Translations under genes and position numbers: made by a program
Shown here: positions 18,194-27,041 of the stretch, one piece after another
How positions within the stretch are numbered: the stretch's first letter is position 1
Layout of the letters: the number at the start of each line of letters is the position of its first letter
Notes under the pieces: model-generated
The model's database searches: none
What the model saw: only the letters and a program-made list of their open reading frames with translations
Told to the model about the DNA's origin: nothing
Source: Wolinella sp052173415
Lineage (GTDB): Bacteria > Campylobacterota > Campylobacteria > Campylobacterales > Helicobacteraceae
Direction: 5' to 3'
NCBI GenBank assembly: GCA_052173415.1
Contig: JBQMYQ010000004.1
Location: 1 to 64,000 of the forward strand
Length of the DNA: 64,000 bases

Positions 18194-18976
18194 CTAATCC
18201 CTAAGGAGTGCCAGCATGTCCAAAACCGCCCGCTCAAGCCCGAGGAGAATCGAACGCGCCATGATGCTATGCCCGATATTAAGCTCGCTAATCTCGGGAA
18301 TCCTAGCCACTTCCGCGACATTTTGGTAATTTAGCCCATGTCCTGCAGCCACCGCAAGCCCTAGTGAATGAGCCTTTTTCGCCGCCTCTTTTAGAAGCAG
18401 GAGCGATTCCTCACATCGCATTTTTAGGCTCGCTCGATCCAAAGCAAGCGACTCAATGGCGTTGGGCGTGCGCGGAAGATTGGTGCAGTGCATGAGATGG
18501 AGATTCGCATACTGCCCTGTGTGGAGCTCCACCATATCCGCTCCGAGCTCCTTAGATAGGTCAATAGAGGCTAAATCCGCGTCGATAAAAAGTGACACGG
18601 CAATTTCGCTCTCCTTAAATTGCTCGATTCTTGACTTCAAAATCTCATATCGCTCCATCAAATCAAGCCCCCCCTCAGTCGTCACCTCCTCGCGCTTCTC
18701 GGGCACAAGCGTAACACGATGAGGGCGCAAATCGCACAGCAAATCAACAATCTGCTTATCCGTCGAACACTCGACATTCACGGGCAAAAACGAAGACTCG
18801 ATGATGCGCTCCACATCAAATTCATGAATATGTCGCCTATCTTCGCGCAGATGAAGTGTTACTTGCGCTACACCCGCGTGCTTAATAATCGCTAATGCCT
18901 CAAGCGGATCGGGCTCGTTGATTTTGCGCACCTCACGAAGTGTGGCGATGTGATCGATATTGATTCCTAAAAGCAT
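18194..18976 (-). CDS. pdxJ: Pyridoxine 5'-phosphate synthase
   Basis: TIM-barrel enzyme that closes the pyridine ring from 3-amino-2-oxopropyl phosphate and deoxyxylulose phosphate. 260 residues, slightly longer than the Escherichia coli enzyme. Visible motifs: LGINIDHIATLREVR at the N-terminus, HLREDRRHI, NVECSTDKQIV, TLVPEKREEVTTEGGLDL, VELHTGQYAN, AAGHGLNYQN and ELNIGHSIMARSI, which line the phosphate and ring-closure sites. A GGAG ribosome site lies before the ATG. pdxA follows directly. Confidence 0.95.
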   Translation of the reverse strand: MLLGINIDHIATLREVRKINEPDPLEALAIIKHAGVAQVTLHLREDRRHIHEFDVERIIESSFLPVNVECSTDKQIVDLLCDLRPHRVTLVPEKREEVTTEGGLDLMERYEILKSRIEQFKESEIAVSLFIDADLASIDLSKELGADMVELHTGQYANLHLMHCTNLPRTPNAIESLALDRASLKMRCEESLLLLKEAAKKAHSLGLAVAAGHGLNYQNVAEVARIPEISELNIGHSIMARSILLGLERAVLDMLALLRD

Positions 18977-19049
18977 TTCTTCTCCTTAAATGGACATGTG
19001 TCCGCTTAATTTTATAGCAAAAATGGCTAAAGCCCGCTTCGAGATTTGC

Positions 19050-20588
19050 TTAGCGATGACGAAACGAGAGTGCCTCAAGGATATGAGCGCGCTCAATATT
19101 CGGGGAATCCTCTAGATCGGCGATGGTGCGAGCGATTCTTCGCACTTTATCCTCTGCGCGCTTTGAAAGTCCAAAACGCCGCACCGCCTCAATCATGAGC
19201 TCTTTAAGCGATTCACTCAAAGGGCAAAACCGCTCTAGCTCCTCGCCACTTAGTCGCGCATTAAAATTTCTCTGAGCGCGTGCTTTTTGTGCTTCAAATG
19301 CCTGCAAAACACGCGCGTGTAGCTCCTTTGAGCTTATGCTTGAATATTCTTGCGAATGCTCCTGCGCACTACTCTCCTGCATCGCGACAAAGAGATCGAT
19401 ACGATCCAAAAACGGCTCAGAGAGATGCGATTTGTAACGTTTAATCTCCACTTCGTTGCAGCGACACTCTTTGTAAGGATTGAGCAGATTCCCGCACGGG
19501 CAGGGATTTTGCGCAGCGACAAGCAAAAACGAGCTCTCAAACTCCACTTTAGCCTGCGCGCGCGAGACGACAAAAGTGTGATTTTCCAAAGGCTCTCTCA
19601 ACGCCTCAAGCAAGGGCTTGGGAAAATGGGGCAGCTCATCAAGGAACAAAATCCCGCCGTGCGCTAGGGCAATCTCGCCGGGTTTTGCCTCGCCGTTTGG
19701 AGCGAGCGAGCCCAAAATCGCCGCCTTGGTCGAGGTAGCGTGAGGTGCGCGCATGTTGCGTAGAGCCTCATATCTAAGCTCACCTTGCTCAAATAGCTGT
19801 GCTTTGGCGCTTTTTAAAATCTCCTCTTGGCTAAGCGGAGGCAAAATATAGCGCAGACGCTTAGCAATCATGCTTTTTCCTAGCCCCGGACTCCCCTCTA
19901 GGAGAATATTATGAAACCCCGTAGCGGCAATCAAGGCGGCGCGTTTGGCAATCTCCTGCCCTTTCACATCGGCAAAATCAAGCTCAAATGAGGAATCGTA
20001 ATAGTAGGAATCGCCCGCAATCACAAGCGAGCTAAAAGGAAAATCTGCAGGCGTTTTTTGGATATTTTCGGCACTTTTGATTGCCTTGATTCCCTCACTT
20101 AGCGAGGCGATGAAGTGCAATTTCAGGAGCGGAATATTGCGATAGAGCGACTCATTTTCCTTTGGGAGCAAAATATCGCCCTCATACCCCTGCTCGGCGA
20201 GCGAAAGAAGAATTGGGTAGATATTGCGATTATCTTTTAGCTTGCCCTCTAATCCGAGCTCGCCTAGCGCAAACCACTCTTGCTGTGCCCCTTCCCTAGA
20301 GAGCTCCTCTTGATGGAGCGCAATCAAAAGCGCAATGGGAAAGTCAAAATGGCTGCCGTATTTGGGCAAATCTGAGGGGGCAAGATTAATGACAATCTTT
20401 AGCGGAGGGAAAGTAAAACCAATCGCACAAAGCGCGGATTGCGAGCGATGGCGTGCCTCTTGAATGGAGGCTTGCGCCATGCCTGTAATCGTGAATGAGG
20501 ACAACCCTTTATTAAACGCCACCTCTAGCTCGACACGCCTTGCGTCAAGCCCGATGAGCGTGGCAGAATAGATTGAATGTAGCCTCAT
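19050..20588 (-). CDS. comM: ComM/YifB family AAA+ helicase (Mg-chelatase-like)
   Basis: Relatives act as branch-migration helicases that extend integration of transforming DNA; older annotation calls them Mg chelatase. 512 residues: N-terminal Lon-protease-like subdomain (1-170), AAA+ core with Walker A EGSPGLGKSMIAKRL (about 235) and Walker B GILFLDELPHF, arginine-containing sensor region, then a zinc-finger-like CPCGNLLNPYKECRC (about 360) and the C-terminal Mg_chelatase_C helices. It starts directly after def (1-base gap). The location next to def, clpP and tig matches Helicobacter pylori. Its presence supports natural transformation as a real trait of this organism. Confidence 0.9.
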   Translation of the reverse strand: MRLHSIYSATLIGLDARRVELEVAFNKGLSSFTITGMAQASIQEARHRSQSALCAIGFTFPPLKIVINLAPSDLPKYGSHFDFPIALLIALHQEELSREGAQQEWFALGELGLEGKLKDNRNIYPILLSLAEQGYEGDILLPKENESLYRNIPLLKLHFIASLSEGIKAIKSAENIQKTPADFPFSSLVIAGDSYYYDSSFELDFADVKGQEIAKRAALIAATGFHNILLEGSPGLGKSMIAKRLRYILPPLSQEEILKSAKAQLFEQGELRYEALRNMRAPHATSTKAAILGSLAPNGEAKPGEIALAHGGILFLDELPHFPKPLLEALREPLENHTFVVSRAQAKVEFESSFLLVAAQNPCPCGNLLNPYKECRCNEVEIKRYKSHLSEPFLDRIDLFVAMQESSAQEHSQEYSSISSKELHARVLQAFEAQKARAQRNFNARLSGEELERFCPLSESLKELMIEAVRRFGLSKRAEDKVRRIARTIADLEDSPNIERAHILEALSFRHR

Positions 20589-21110
20589 TTATTTGGGCGA
20601 GGGTCGTTTGCGCTTTTTGAGCTTGAGCTCTTTTTCAAACTTTTTGCGCTTCAAAAGGGAAAGCTTGTCAATAAAAAGCACGCCATTTAGATGGTCGTTC
20701 TCATGCTGAAGCGCCACAGCCAAATAGCCGTGTGCCTCAAGCTCATGGCGATTCCCAAAGCGATCCTGATAGCTAAGCTTCACATATTCAGAGCGCGCCA
20801 CCTCTTCGTAAAATTCCGGGACACTAAGGCACCCCTCATTAAAAATAATCTCGCCCTCTTTGCTTAGGAATTCGGGATTAATCACCTCCAGGAGATCCTC
20901 TTTATTTTGCTCGCCCTCTTCGTTAGGAAGATTTACGATCAGCACTCGTATCGGATTCCCCACTTGCACCGCAGCTAGACCTACACCCTTTTTCTCTAAC
21001 ATCGTCTCATACATCTCATCAAGGAAACGATGAAGCGACTCATCGAAATGCTCTACGGGCAGGGAGCATTTTTTAAGCAATGGATTAGGATAAGTAATCA
21101 CAGGTAACAT
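20589..21110 (-). CDS. def: Peptide deformylase
   Basis: Metalloenzyme that removes the formyl group from the N-terminus of new proteins. 173 residues. All three family motifs are present: GVGLAAVQVG (motif 1, about 42-51), EGCLSVPEF with the metal-ligand Cys (motif 2, about 93-101) and QHENDHLNGVLFID with the HExxH metal site (motif 3, about 134-147). Highly basic C-terminus (KKRKRPSPK). Next to comM and upstream protein genes in one minus-strand run; shares the nascent-chain theme with tig, which is two genes away. Confidence 0.96.
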   Translation of the reverse strand: MLPVITYPNPLLKKCSLPVEHFDESLHRFLDEMYETMLEKKGVGLAAVQVGNPIRVLIVNLPNEEGEQNKEDLLEVINPEFLSKEGEIIFNEGCLSVPEFYEEVARSEYVKLSYQDRFGNRHELEAHGYLAVALQHENDHLNGVLFIDKLSLLKRKKFEKELKLKKRKRPSPK

Positions 21111-21119
21111 ACGTGCTAT

Positions 21120-22271
21120 CTACTCCTCATCTTCGAGACATACAGAGAAAGAAATCTCCGACAAATTCGCCGATTCCATCGCGTTGAGCGCGAGATTTAA
21201 CGTCTCTTCCGCGCTCCGAGCGGGGAGGATTTTGGCGATTCCGATGACGATTCCCAAATTCACTTCACTATCACCGATAAAAACGCTCGTGCTCTGAGTG
21301 AGCTCCACCAATCGTTCGCACGCCTTTTTGGAGCTAGGAAGGTCGGAGTGCTTCAGCATTAACGCAAACGTGCCATTCCCATAATAAGCGATAATATCGC
21401 TTCGGCGTGAAGTTTTTAAAATGAGGCGCGAAATCGTGCGTGTAATTATAAGCAACGTCTTCTCGCTCGAAAATTTGCGAATCTTGCTATCGGGCAGTCG
21501 AGCGAGTAGCACCGTCGAGGAGTGCCCAAATTGATCCATAATTTTCGCCTCTTTGTCAATCTGTGAGAGGAGATAACGACGATTGTAGATACCAAACTGG
21601 GAATCAAAAATCGTCTCGCTGTCGATACTATTGACGATTCTCGCACTGTCTTGATAAAACTCCTTGAGCTGGAGCGTCTGCTTTTGCGTAATCGCGTTGA
21701 GCTTCTCAATCTCCTGCTGAAAAAGGCTGAGGATATTTTGAAACACCAAAGCATTCTCCGCCTTTTGCACATCGCCCAGCCGCTTTTGGACGATATTTTG
21801 GAACAAATTGAGATTTTTATAGAGCACCGCGACGTGCTGGAGAATGTTTTTCATATTCTTAAAGCTATCTTTAATACGCTTCTCAAAGTCGATCCGTCGC
21901 TCATCATCACTATTGTTCTCAAGGTCGAGAATGTTTAGCGTGCTCTTTTTGAAGGCTTCGGGCTTCTCATCAAGCAATCGCTCAAAACAGAGCTGGAAAT
22001 TATCGGGAATCGGCGGGATATTATCGCGCACGAGGGCTTTTAGCACCTCATTGGCAAACGACTCAAGCGTATCTCCCTCCGCGTGATTGCTAGAGGCGGA
22101 TTTCAGTGGCTCTTCGGGCACAGCAAAATCCTCGCTACTATACTCCGCCGCGCTAGGACGCGCAGGAGCAGGGGTTTCAAATGAAAAATCATCAGAGAGA
22201 AGCTTCCCCAACGAGGAATCGCTCGCACTCGGCTTTGTTTTAAAACCCTCATCTTTGTGAAGATGCACCAT
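21120..22271 (-). CDS. Degenerate GGDEF-domain protein
   Basis: 383 residues. N-terminal 75 residues are low-complexity and acidic. A helical middle region (about 75-225) precedes a C-terminal GGDEF fold (about 230-380) recognised by FDSQFGIYNRRYLLSQID at its start. The signature loop reads YYGNGTFALML where an active cyclase has GG(D/E)EF, so diguanylate cyclase activity is not expected; c-di-GMP binding or a structural role is possible. Lies between clpP and def in a tight run (9 and 21 bases), an unusual place for a signalling gene. A partner is not evident. Confidence 0.7.
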   Translation of the reverse strand: MVHLHKDEGFKTKPSASDSSLGKLLSDDFSFETPAPARPSAAEYSSEDFAVPEEPLKSASSNHAEGDTLESFANEVLKALVRDNIPPIPDNFQLCFERLLDEKPEAFKKSTLNILDLENNSDDERRIDFEKRIKDSFKNMKNILQHVAVLYKNLNLFQNIVQKRLGDVQKAENALVFQNILSLFQQEIEKLNAITQKQTLQLKEFYQDSARIVNSIDSETIFDSQFGIYNRRYLLSQIDKEAKIMDQFGHSSTVLLARLPDSKIRKFSSEKTLLIITRTISRLILKTSRRSDIIAYYGNGTFALMLKHSDLPSSKKACERLVELTQSTSVFIGDSEVNLGIVIGIAKILPARSAEETLNLALNAMESANLSEISFSVCLEDEE

Positions 22272-22292
22272 ATTCCGCTCCGATTCCTTAAA

Positions 22293-22880
22293 CTATTTGA
22301 GACTTTTTTTCATCACGCTATCGATGAGACCATACTCTTTCGCCTCCTGCGCACTCATAAAAAAGTCCCTATCCGTATCCTTGGCAATTTTCTCAATACC
22401 CTGCCCCGTATTCTCCGCAAGAATCGTATTTAGAATGCTTTTTAGGCGCAAAATCTCTTGGGCTTGGATCTCAATATCCGTCGCCTGCCCTTTTGCACCG
22501 CCTAGCGGCTGATGGATCATAATACGACTATTGGGCAGAGAATATCGCTTCCCTTTGGCTCCGCAACTAAGCAAAAACGCGCCCATACTTGCCGCTTGAC
22601 CGATACAAATCGTGCAAATGTCAGGTTTCACGTAATTCATTGTATCATAGATACTCATACCGCTTGTAATCACGCCCCCTGGGGAGTTAATGTAGAGATA
22701 AATATCCTTATCAGGATCTTCGGCTTCCAAAAAAAGCAGCTGCGCGACGATTGAGGAAGCGATCGCATCATCGATTTCGCCACTTAACATAATAATGCGA
22801 TCCTTAAGCAGGCGCGAATAAATATCATAGCTTCGCTCGCCTCGACCCGTCCGCTCAATAACATAAGGTATATACATCAT
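22293..22880 (-). CDS. clpP: ATP-dependent Clp protease proteolytic subunit
   Basis: Serine protease barrel that works with Clp ATPases; clpX is in this window at 38.8-40.1 kb. 195 residues. Catalytic Ser in GQAASMGAFLLSCGAKG (about residue 99), His in RIMIHQPLGG (about 124) and Asp in the following TDIEIQAQEIL/ DRDFFMSA region (about 173). N-terminal MMYIPYVIERTGRGERSYDI is the processed leader typical of ClpP. The start abuts the tig stop codon, so the two are co-transcribed, a common tig-clpP order. Confidence 0.96.
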   Translation of the reverse strand: MMYIPYVIERTGRGERSYDIYSRLLKDRIIMLSGEIDDAIASSIVAQLLFLEAEDPDKDIYLYINSPGGVITSGMSIYDTMNYVKPDICTICIGQAASMGAFLLSCGAKGKRYSLPNSRIMIHQPLGGAKGQATDIEIQAQEILRLKSILNTILAENTGQGIEKIAKDTDRDFFMSAQEAKEYGLIDSVMKKSLK

Positions 22881-24179
22881 CTAGCCTTTGAGCCGCTTAT
22901 CAAGCAGATGGGTAAGGAGCTTATCCTCAAGCATCGCCATACGCACGGCAGGAATGAGATTGTTTTTCTGATAATACTCAAGCATATTCTTAGGATCTCG
23001 CCCCATCGACATAGACTCATAATAGATCGTCTGCATAAGCTCATCGTCGCTCACGCCGATTCCCTCCGCTTTGGCGAGCGTATCAATAATAAACGTAGCT
23101 TTTACGCTTCTTGCCGCACTCTCTCGGTGCTCCTCGCGCTTGGCTTTGAGCGCCTCTTGGTCGTTACGAAGCGCCTCAACCTCCTCTTTGCTAAGCGAAT
23201 TAAGCGCGCTTCTAAAGAGCAGATCCATCTCCTGCTCCACGACCATTTCGGGCAAATCAAAACTCAACGCCTCAATGAGATTATCGACGAGCTTGCCTTT
23301 TAGCTCGCTATTGTAGAGCTCCGCCTTTTTCTCATTAGCTAGTTGCTCCTTCACTCGCTCCTTTAAAAGCGCAAGAGAAGGCTCTTTCTCGCCCTGCAAG
23401 ACGCTTTTTGCAAACTCCTCGTCAATCGCCTGCTCGCCTCGCACTTGAATTTCATGAAGTGCAATTTTAAAGGTCACCTCTTTCCCCGCGAGATTTGGCG
23501 CACCGTATTCATCGGGGAATCGCACCTGAATATCGCGCTTCTCGCCCGCTTTCATACCGATGAGCTGCGCCTCAAAGCCCGGGATAAAGGAGTTGCTCCC
23601 GATTTGGAGTAGATAATTCTCCGCTTTCCCGCCCTCAAAAGGCTCGTCTCCGAGGAATCCCTCAAAATCAATCTTGACAAAATCGCCCTCTTCCACGCTC
23701 TTGCCCTCACTCGCATTTACAAGAGGTGCTTTAGCTTTAGCCAGCTCCGCAATGCGCTTGTCAATTTCCTCTTCACTAGGGGCTTGCAACTCAAACTCAG
23801 GCACATAAGTAATACTCTCTTTGAGCGTGATTTCAGGCGCGATTCCGAGCTTAATCTCAACATCAATGCCGTTTTCATGACGCTTATATTCCGTGATACG
23901 CGGATCGCCAATGAGCTTATTTGGCTCGATTCCCAGCTCTTTTAGCGCGTGATCAAGAAGCTCTTGTATCGCCTCGCGCTCCGCGTCCTCTTGGAGCTTA
24001 TCGCCATATCGAGCCTTAATTACGTGCGCAGGGACTTTGCCTTTTCTAAAGCCATCAACTTTCATATTTTTAGCGGCATTTTTGGAAATTTTGTCAAGCT
24101 TTTGCGCCAAAAGCTCCTTGCCAAGCGTCCCTTTAGCTCTCGCATTCGCGCTATTAATCTTCTCTGTTTGGATATTCAT
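22881..24179 (-). CDS. tig: Trigger factor, ribosome-associated chaperone
   Basis: Binds the ribosome exit tunnel and shields new chains; also a peptidyl-prolyl isomerase. 432 residues: N-terminal ribosome-binding domain (1-115) with the GFRKGKVPAHVIKARYG signature (about 43-59), FKBP-type domain (about 150-240; VEEGDFVKIDFEGFLGDEPF and the SFIPGFEAQLIGMKAGEKRD part), and a long helical C-terminal chaperone domain. First gene of the minus-strand run tig-clpP-GGDEF-def-comM. It diverges from fliI over about 180 bases (24180-24361). Confidence 0.95.
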   Translation of the reverse strand: MNIQTEKINSANARAKGTLGKELLAQKLDKISKNAAKNMKVDGFRKGKVPAHVIKARYGDKLQEDAEREAIQELLDHALKELGIEPNKLIGDPRITEYKRHENGIDVEIKLGIAPEITLKESITYVPEFELQAPSEEEIDKRIAELAKAKAPLVNASEGKSVEEGDFVKIDFEGFLGDEPFEGGKAENYLLQIGSNSFIPGFEAQLIGMKAGEKRDIQVRFPDEYGAPNLAGKEVTFKIALHEIQVRGEQAIDEEFAKSVLQGEKEPSLALLKERVKEQLANEKKAELYNSELKGKLVDNLIEALSFDLPEMVVEQEMDLLFRSALNSLSKEEVEALRNDQEALKAKREEHRESAARSVKATFIIDTLAKAEGIGVSDDELMQTIYYESMSMGRDPKNMLEYYQKNNLIPAVRMAMLEDKLLTHLLDKRLKG

Positions 24180-24361
24180 TACACGATTCCTTGAAAAATT
24201 GGGGTAAATTTAGAGTCAAAATCCTGCTTAGAATATTATCAGAAAATCTTTATAAACTCTATGGAAAGGGCTTTTTATACCTTAGCAAGCAAACGGGTGC
24301 TATCCTTGGGCGCGTTTTTTTAGAAAATTTACCTGAAATACCCGTGGGAGCATGCCAAAAT

Positions 24362-25678
24362 ATGCCACTTCGTATACCTCTTCAGTCCCTCCGCACCAAG
24401 CTCGGACAAAAGCCCCTCTCTCCGACGTTTGGAACAATTACCAAAGTATCCGCAGGGGCGATCATCGCCACAGGACTCAAGCCTTCCGTCGGGGACATCG
24501 TAAAAATCGTCCAACATCACAACAGCGAAGAGAGCATGGGAATGGTCACCGTCGTGGAATCAGAAAGCTTCACTGTTTCGCCCTTTTCATTCATCGAGGG
24601 GAGCAGGGTGGGCGATCGTATCTACCTTAATAACAAAGGGCTTCAGATTCCCGTAGGTGATGGACTTTTGGGGCGAGTAGTCAATCCGCTCGGAGAGCCC
24701 ATCGATGGTAAGGGCGAGATTTTAAGTAGCGAATACGCACCCATCATCAAATCGCCCATTGCCGCAATGAAGCGGGGCATGATTGATGAGGTGTTTAGCG
24801 TGGGCGTGAAGAGTGTTGATGGACTTTTGACCTGCGGCAAGGGTCAGAAGCTCGGAATCTTCGCCGGAAGCGGTGTAGGGAAAAGCACGCTTATGGGTAT
24901 GATTGTGCGTGGGGCAAGTGCGCCTATTAAGGTCATCGCGCTTATCGGCGAGCGTGGGCGTGAGGTGCCGGAGTTTATCGAGAAAAATCTCGGCGGGAAT
25001 CTGCAAAATACTGTCCTTGTTGTCGCGACGAGTGATGATTCCCCACTAATGCGAAAATATGGAGCTTTTAGCGCGATGAGCGTGGCGGAATATTTCAAAT
25101 CACGCGGAGAAGATGTGCTTTTTATGATGGATTCCGTGACGCGTTTTGCCATGGCACAGCGAGAGATCGGACTAGCCCTAGGCGAACCACCCACGAGCAA
25201 GGGCTATCCGCCCTCGGTGCTGACGCTCCTGCCTCAGCTCATGGAGCGCGCAGGCAAAGAGAATGGGCATGGCTCGATCACGGCGTTTTTCACCGTGCTA
25301 GTCGAGGGCGATGATATGGGCGATCCGATTGCCGATCAAAGCCGCTCGATTCTTGATGGACACATCGTGCTTAGCCGCGAGCTTACGGACTTTGGGATCT
25401 ATCCGCCGATTAATATCCTAAACTCCGCCTCGCGTCTCATGAATGACGTAGCAGAAAAGGAACAAATCGAGGCGGCGCGGAAATTTAGGCGACTCTATTC
25501 GCTGCTTAAGGACAATGAGGTGCTCATTCGTATCGGTGCGTATCAGCGCGGCAATGACAAGGAGCTTGACGAGGCGATGGACAAAAAGGAGCAGATGGAA
25601 GCCTACCTCAAGCAGGGAATCGACGAGCAAAGGAGCTTTGAAGAGAGTGTTAGTGAGCTAGTTACCCTGATGGGCTAG
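24362..25678 (+). CDS. fliI: Flagellum-specific ATPase FliI
   Basis: Hexameric ATPase of the flagellar type III export apparatus, related to F1 beta. I place the start at MPLRIPLQSLRTKLG (438 residues), which matches the family's usual length; the frame is open upstream to 24191 but the extra 57 residues do not look like family sequence. Walker A is IFAGSGVGKST (about 165-175). VIALIGERGREVPEF and LFMMDSVTRFAMAQREIGLA are present, as is GHGSITAFFTVLVEGDDM. C-terminal helical part ends VSELVTLMG. No other flagellar gene is adjacent, which is normal for the scattered flagellar genes of this phylum. Confidence 0.92.
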   Translation: MPLRIPLQSLRTKLGQKPLSPTFGTITKVSAGAIIATGLKPSVGDIVKIVQHHNSEESMGMVTVVESESFTVSPFSFIEGSRVGDRIYLNNKGLQIPVGDGLLGRVVNPLGEPIDGKGEILSSEYAPIIKSPIAAMKRGMIDEVFSVGVKSVDGLLTCGKGQKLGIFAGSGVGKSTLMGMIVRGASAPIKVIALIGERGREVPEFIEKNLGGNLQNTVLVVATSDDSPLMRKYGAFSAMSVAEYFKSRGEDVLFMMDSVTRFAMAQREIGLALGEPPTSKGYPPSVLTLLPQLMERAGKENGHGSITAFFTVLVEGDDMGDPIADQSRSILDGHIVLSRELTDFGIYPPINILNSASRLMNDVAEKEQIEAARKFRRLYSLLKDNEVLIRIGAYQRGNDKELDEAMDKKEQMEAYLKQGIDEQRSFEESVSELVTLMG

Positions 25679-25773
25679 GCTTAATCTATTTCAAAGTTTG
25701 ATAAGGTAAATTCGAATTGAAAAATAGCCTTAGAGATAAAAATTATCCTTTAACTATTTTTATATTTTCTGCT

Positions 25774-25812
25774 CCGATTCCTGCGTTTTACTCGGTATTT
25801 GTTGGGAATCGG
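25774..25812. terminator. Hairpin with paired hexamers between fliI and nifS
   Basis: CCGATTCC (25774-25781) and GGAATCGG (25805-25812) form a perfect 8-base stem with a 23-base loop. Both arms contain the dispersed hexamer in opposite orientation. It could end the fliI transcript, though no T run follows. The rest of 25679-25864 is AT-rich and may hold the nifS promoter. Confidence 0.45.
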
Positions 25813-25864
25813 CAGGGGTCATCTCAAAATCTAAAATTTCACCTTAAACCCCCTAGGAGCCAGT

Positions 25865-27031
25865 ATGAATAAACTCTCCGTCTATCTTGATAATAACGCT
25901 ACGACCATGGTCGACCCCAAAGTCCATGAGCTGATGGAGCCCTACTTTTGCGAGAAATTTGGGAATCCAAACTCCCTGCACAAATTCGGCACGGAGACGC
26001 ACCCCGCGATAAAAAAGGCACTTGATGAGCTCTATGCGGGAATCAACGCCGCCGATACGGACGATGTCATCGTTACCTCCTGTGCGACTGAGAGCAACAA
26101 CTGGGTGCTCAAGGGAATCTATTTTGATATTTTGCGCCACGGGGAGAAAAATCACATCATCACGACCGATGTCGAGCATCCTGCCGTGCGCTCAACCTGT
26201 GGCTTTTTGGAGCAGCTGGGCGTGGGGGTTACCTATCTGGCGATTAATTCGCAAGGGACAATTAGTGCTGAGCAGGTGCGCGAGGCGATTACGCCCAAAA
26301 CCGCGCTTGTGAGCGTCATGTGGGCGAATAACGAAACGGGCATGATTTTCCCCATCGAAGAGATCGGCGCGCTGTGTCGCGAGCGGGGAATCCTCTTCCA
26401 CACGGACGCGGTGCAAGCTATTGGCAAGATTCCCGTCGATGTGCAAAAGGCTAAGGTTGATTTCCTCTCCTTTTCGGCGCATAAATTCCACGGCCCTAAG
26501 GGAATCGGCGCGCTTTATATCCGTGAAGGAATCGAGCTCACCCCGCTTCTGCATGGGGGCGAGCACATGAGCGGACGACGCTCAGGCACGCTCAATGTCG
26601 CGGGAATCGTCGGTATGGGCGAGGCGATGAGACTCGCGGTGCAACATCTTGATTTTGAGAAAAACAACGTGAAACGACTGCGCGACAAGCTTGAGAGTGC
26701 ACTTTTAGAATTGCCCGATGTGCTAGTCGTCGGCTCGCGTGAGAATCGCGTCCCAAATACCGTCCTAATCAGCGTCAAAGGCGTCGAGGGCGAGGCAATG
26801 CTATGGGATCTGAACAAAGCGGGAATCGCCGCGAGCACGGGGAGCGCGTGTGCGAGCGAAACGCTCGAAGCCAATCCCGTCATGATCGCAATCGGCGCGG
26901 ACAAAGAGCTAGCCCACACGGCGATACGCCTCTCGCTATCGCGCTTTAACACCGAAGCACAAATTGACTACACAATTGAAGTTTTCAAAAAATCGGTGGA
27001 GCGACTACGCGCCATCTCTAGCAGCTATTAA
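25865..27031 (+). CDS. nifS: Cysteine desulfurase NifS
   Basis: PLP enzyme that takes sulfur from cysteine for Fe-S cluster assembly on NifU. 388 residues. PLP lysine in FSAHKFHGPKGIG (about 203) and the mobile-loop catalytic Cys in STGSACASETLEAN (about 327). DNNATTMVDPKV at the N-terminus and HTDAVQAIGKIPVDV are standard. In Campylobacterota the NIF-type pair nifS-nifU is the housekeeping Fe-S system, not a sign of nitrogen fixation. nifU starts 10 bases downstream with an AAGGAG-type ribosome site. Fe-S enzymes elsewhere in the window (HydE, HydF, HydG, RlmN, QueH) depend on it. Confidence 0.95.
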   Translation: MNKLSVYLDNNATTMVDPKVHELMEPYFCEKFGNPNSLHKFGTETHPAIKKALDELYAGINAADTDDVIVTSCATESNNWVLKGIYFDILRHGEKNHIITTDVEHPAVRSTCGFLEQLGVGVTYLAINSQGTISAEQVREAITPKTALVSVMWANNETGMIFPIEEIGALCRERGILFHTDAVQAIGKIPVDVQKAKVDFLSFSAHKFHGPKGIGALYIREGIELTPLLHGGEHMSGRRSGTLNVAGIVGMGEAMRLAVQHLDFEKNNVKRLRDKLESALLELPDVLVVGSRENRVPNTVLISVKGVEGEAMLWDLNKAGIAASTGSACASETLEANPVMIAIGADKELAHTAIRLSLSRFNTEAQIDYTIEVFKKSVERLRAISSSY

Positions 27032-27041
27032 GGAGTAAAAC

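Noticed and set aside
24191..24361. 57-residue extension of FliI
   Set aside because: Not family-like and exceeds usual FliI length; region is better read as the tig/fliI divergent gap.
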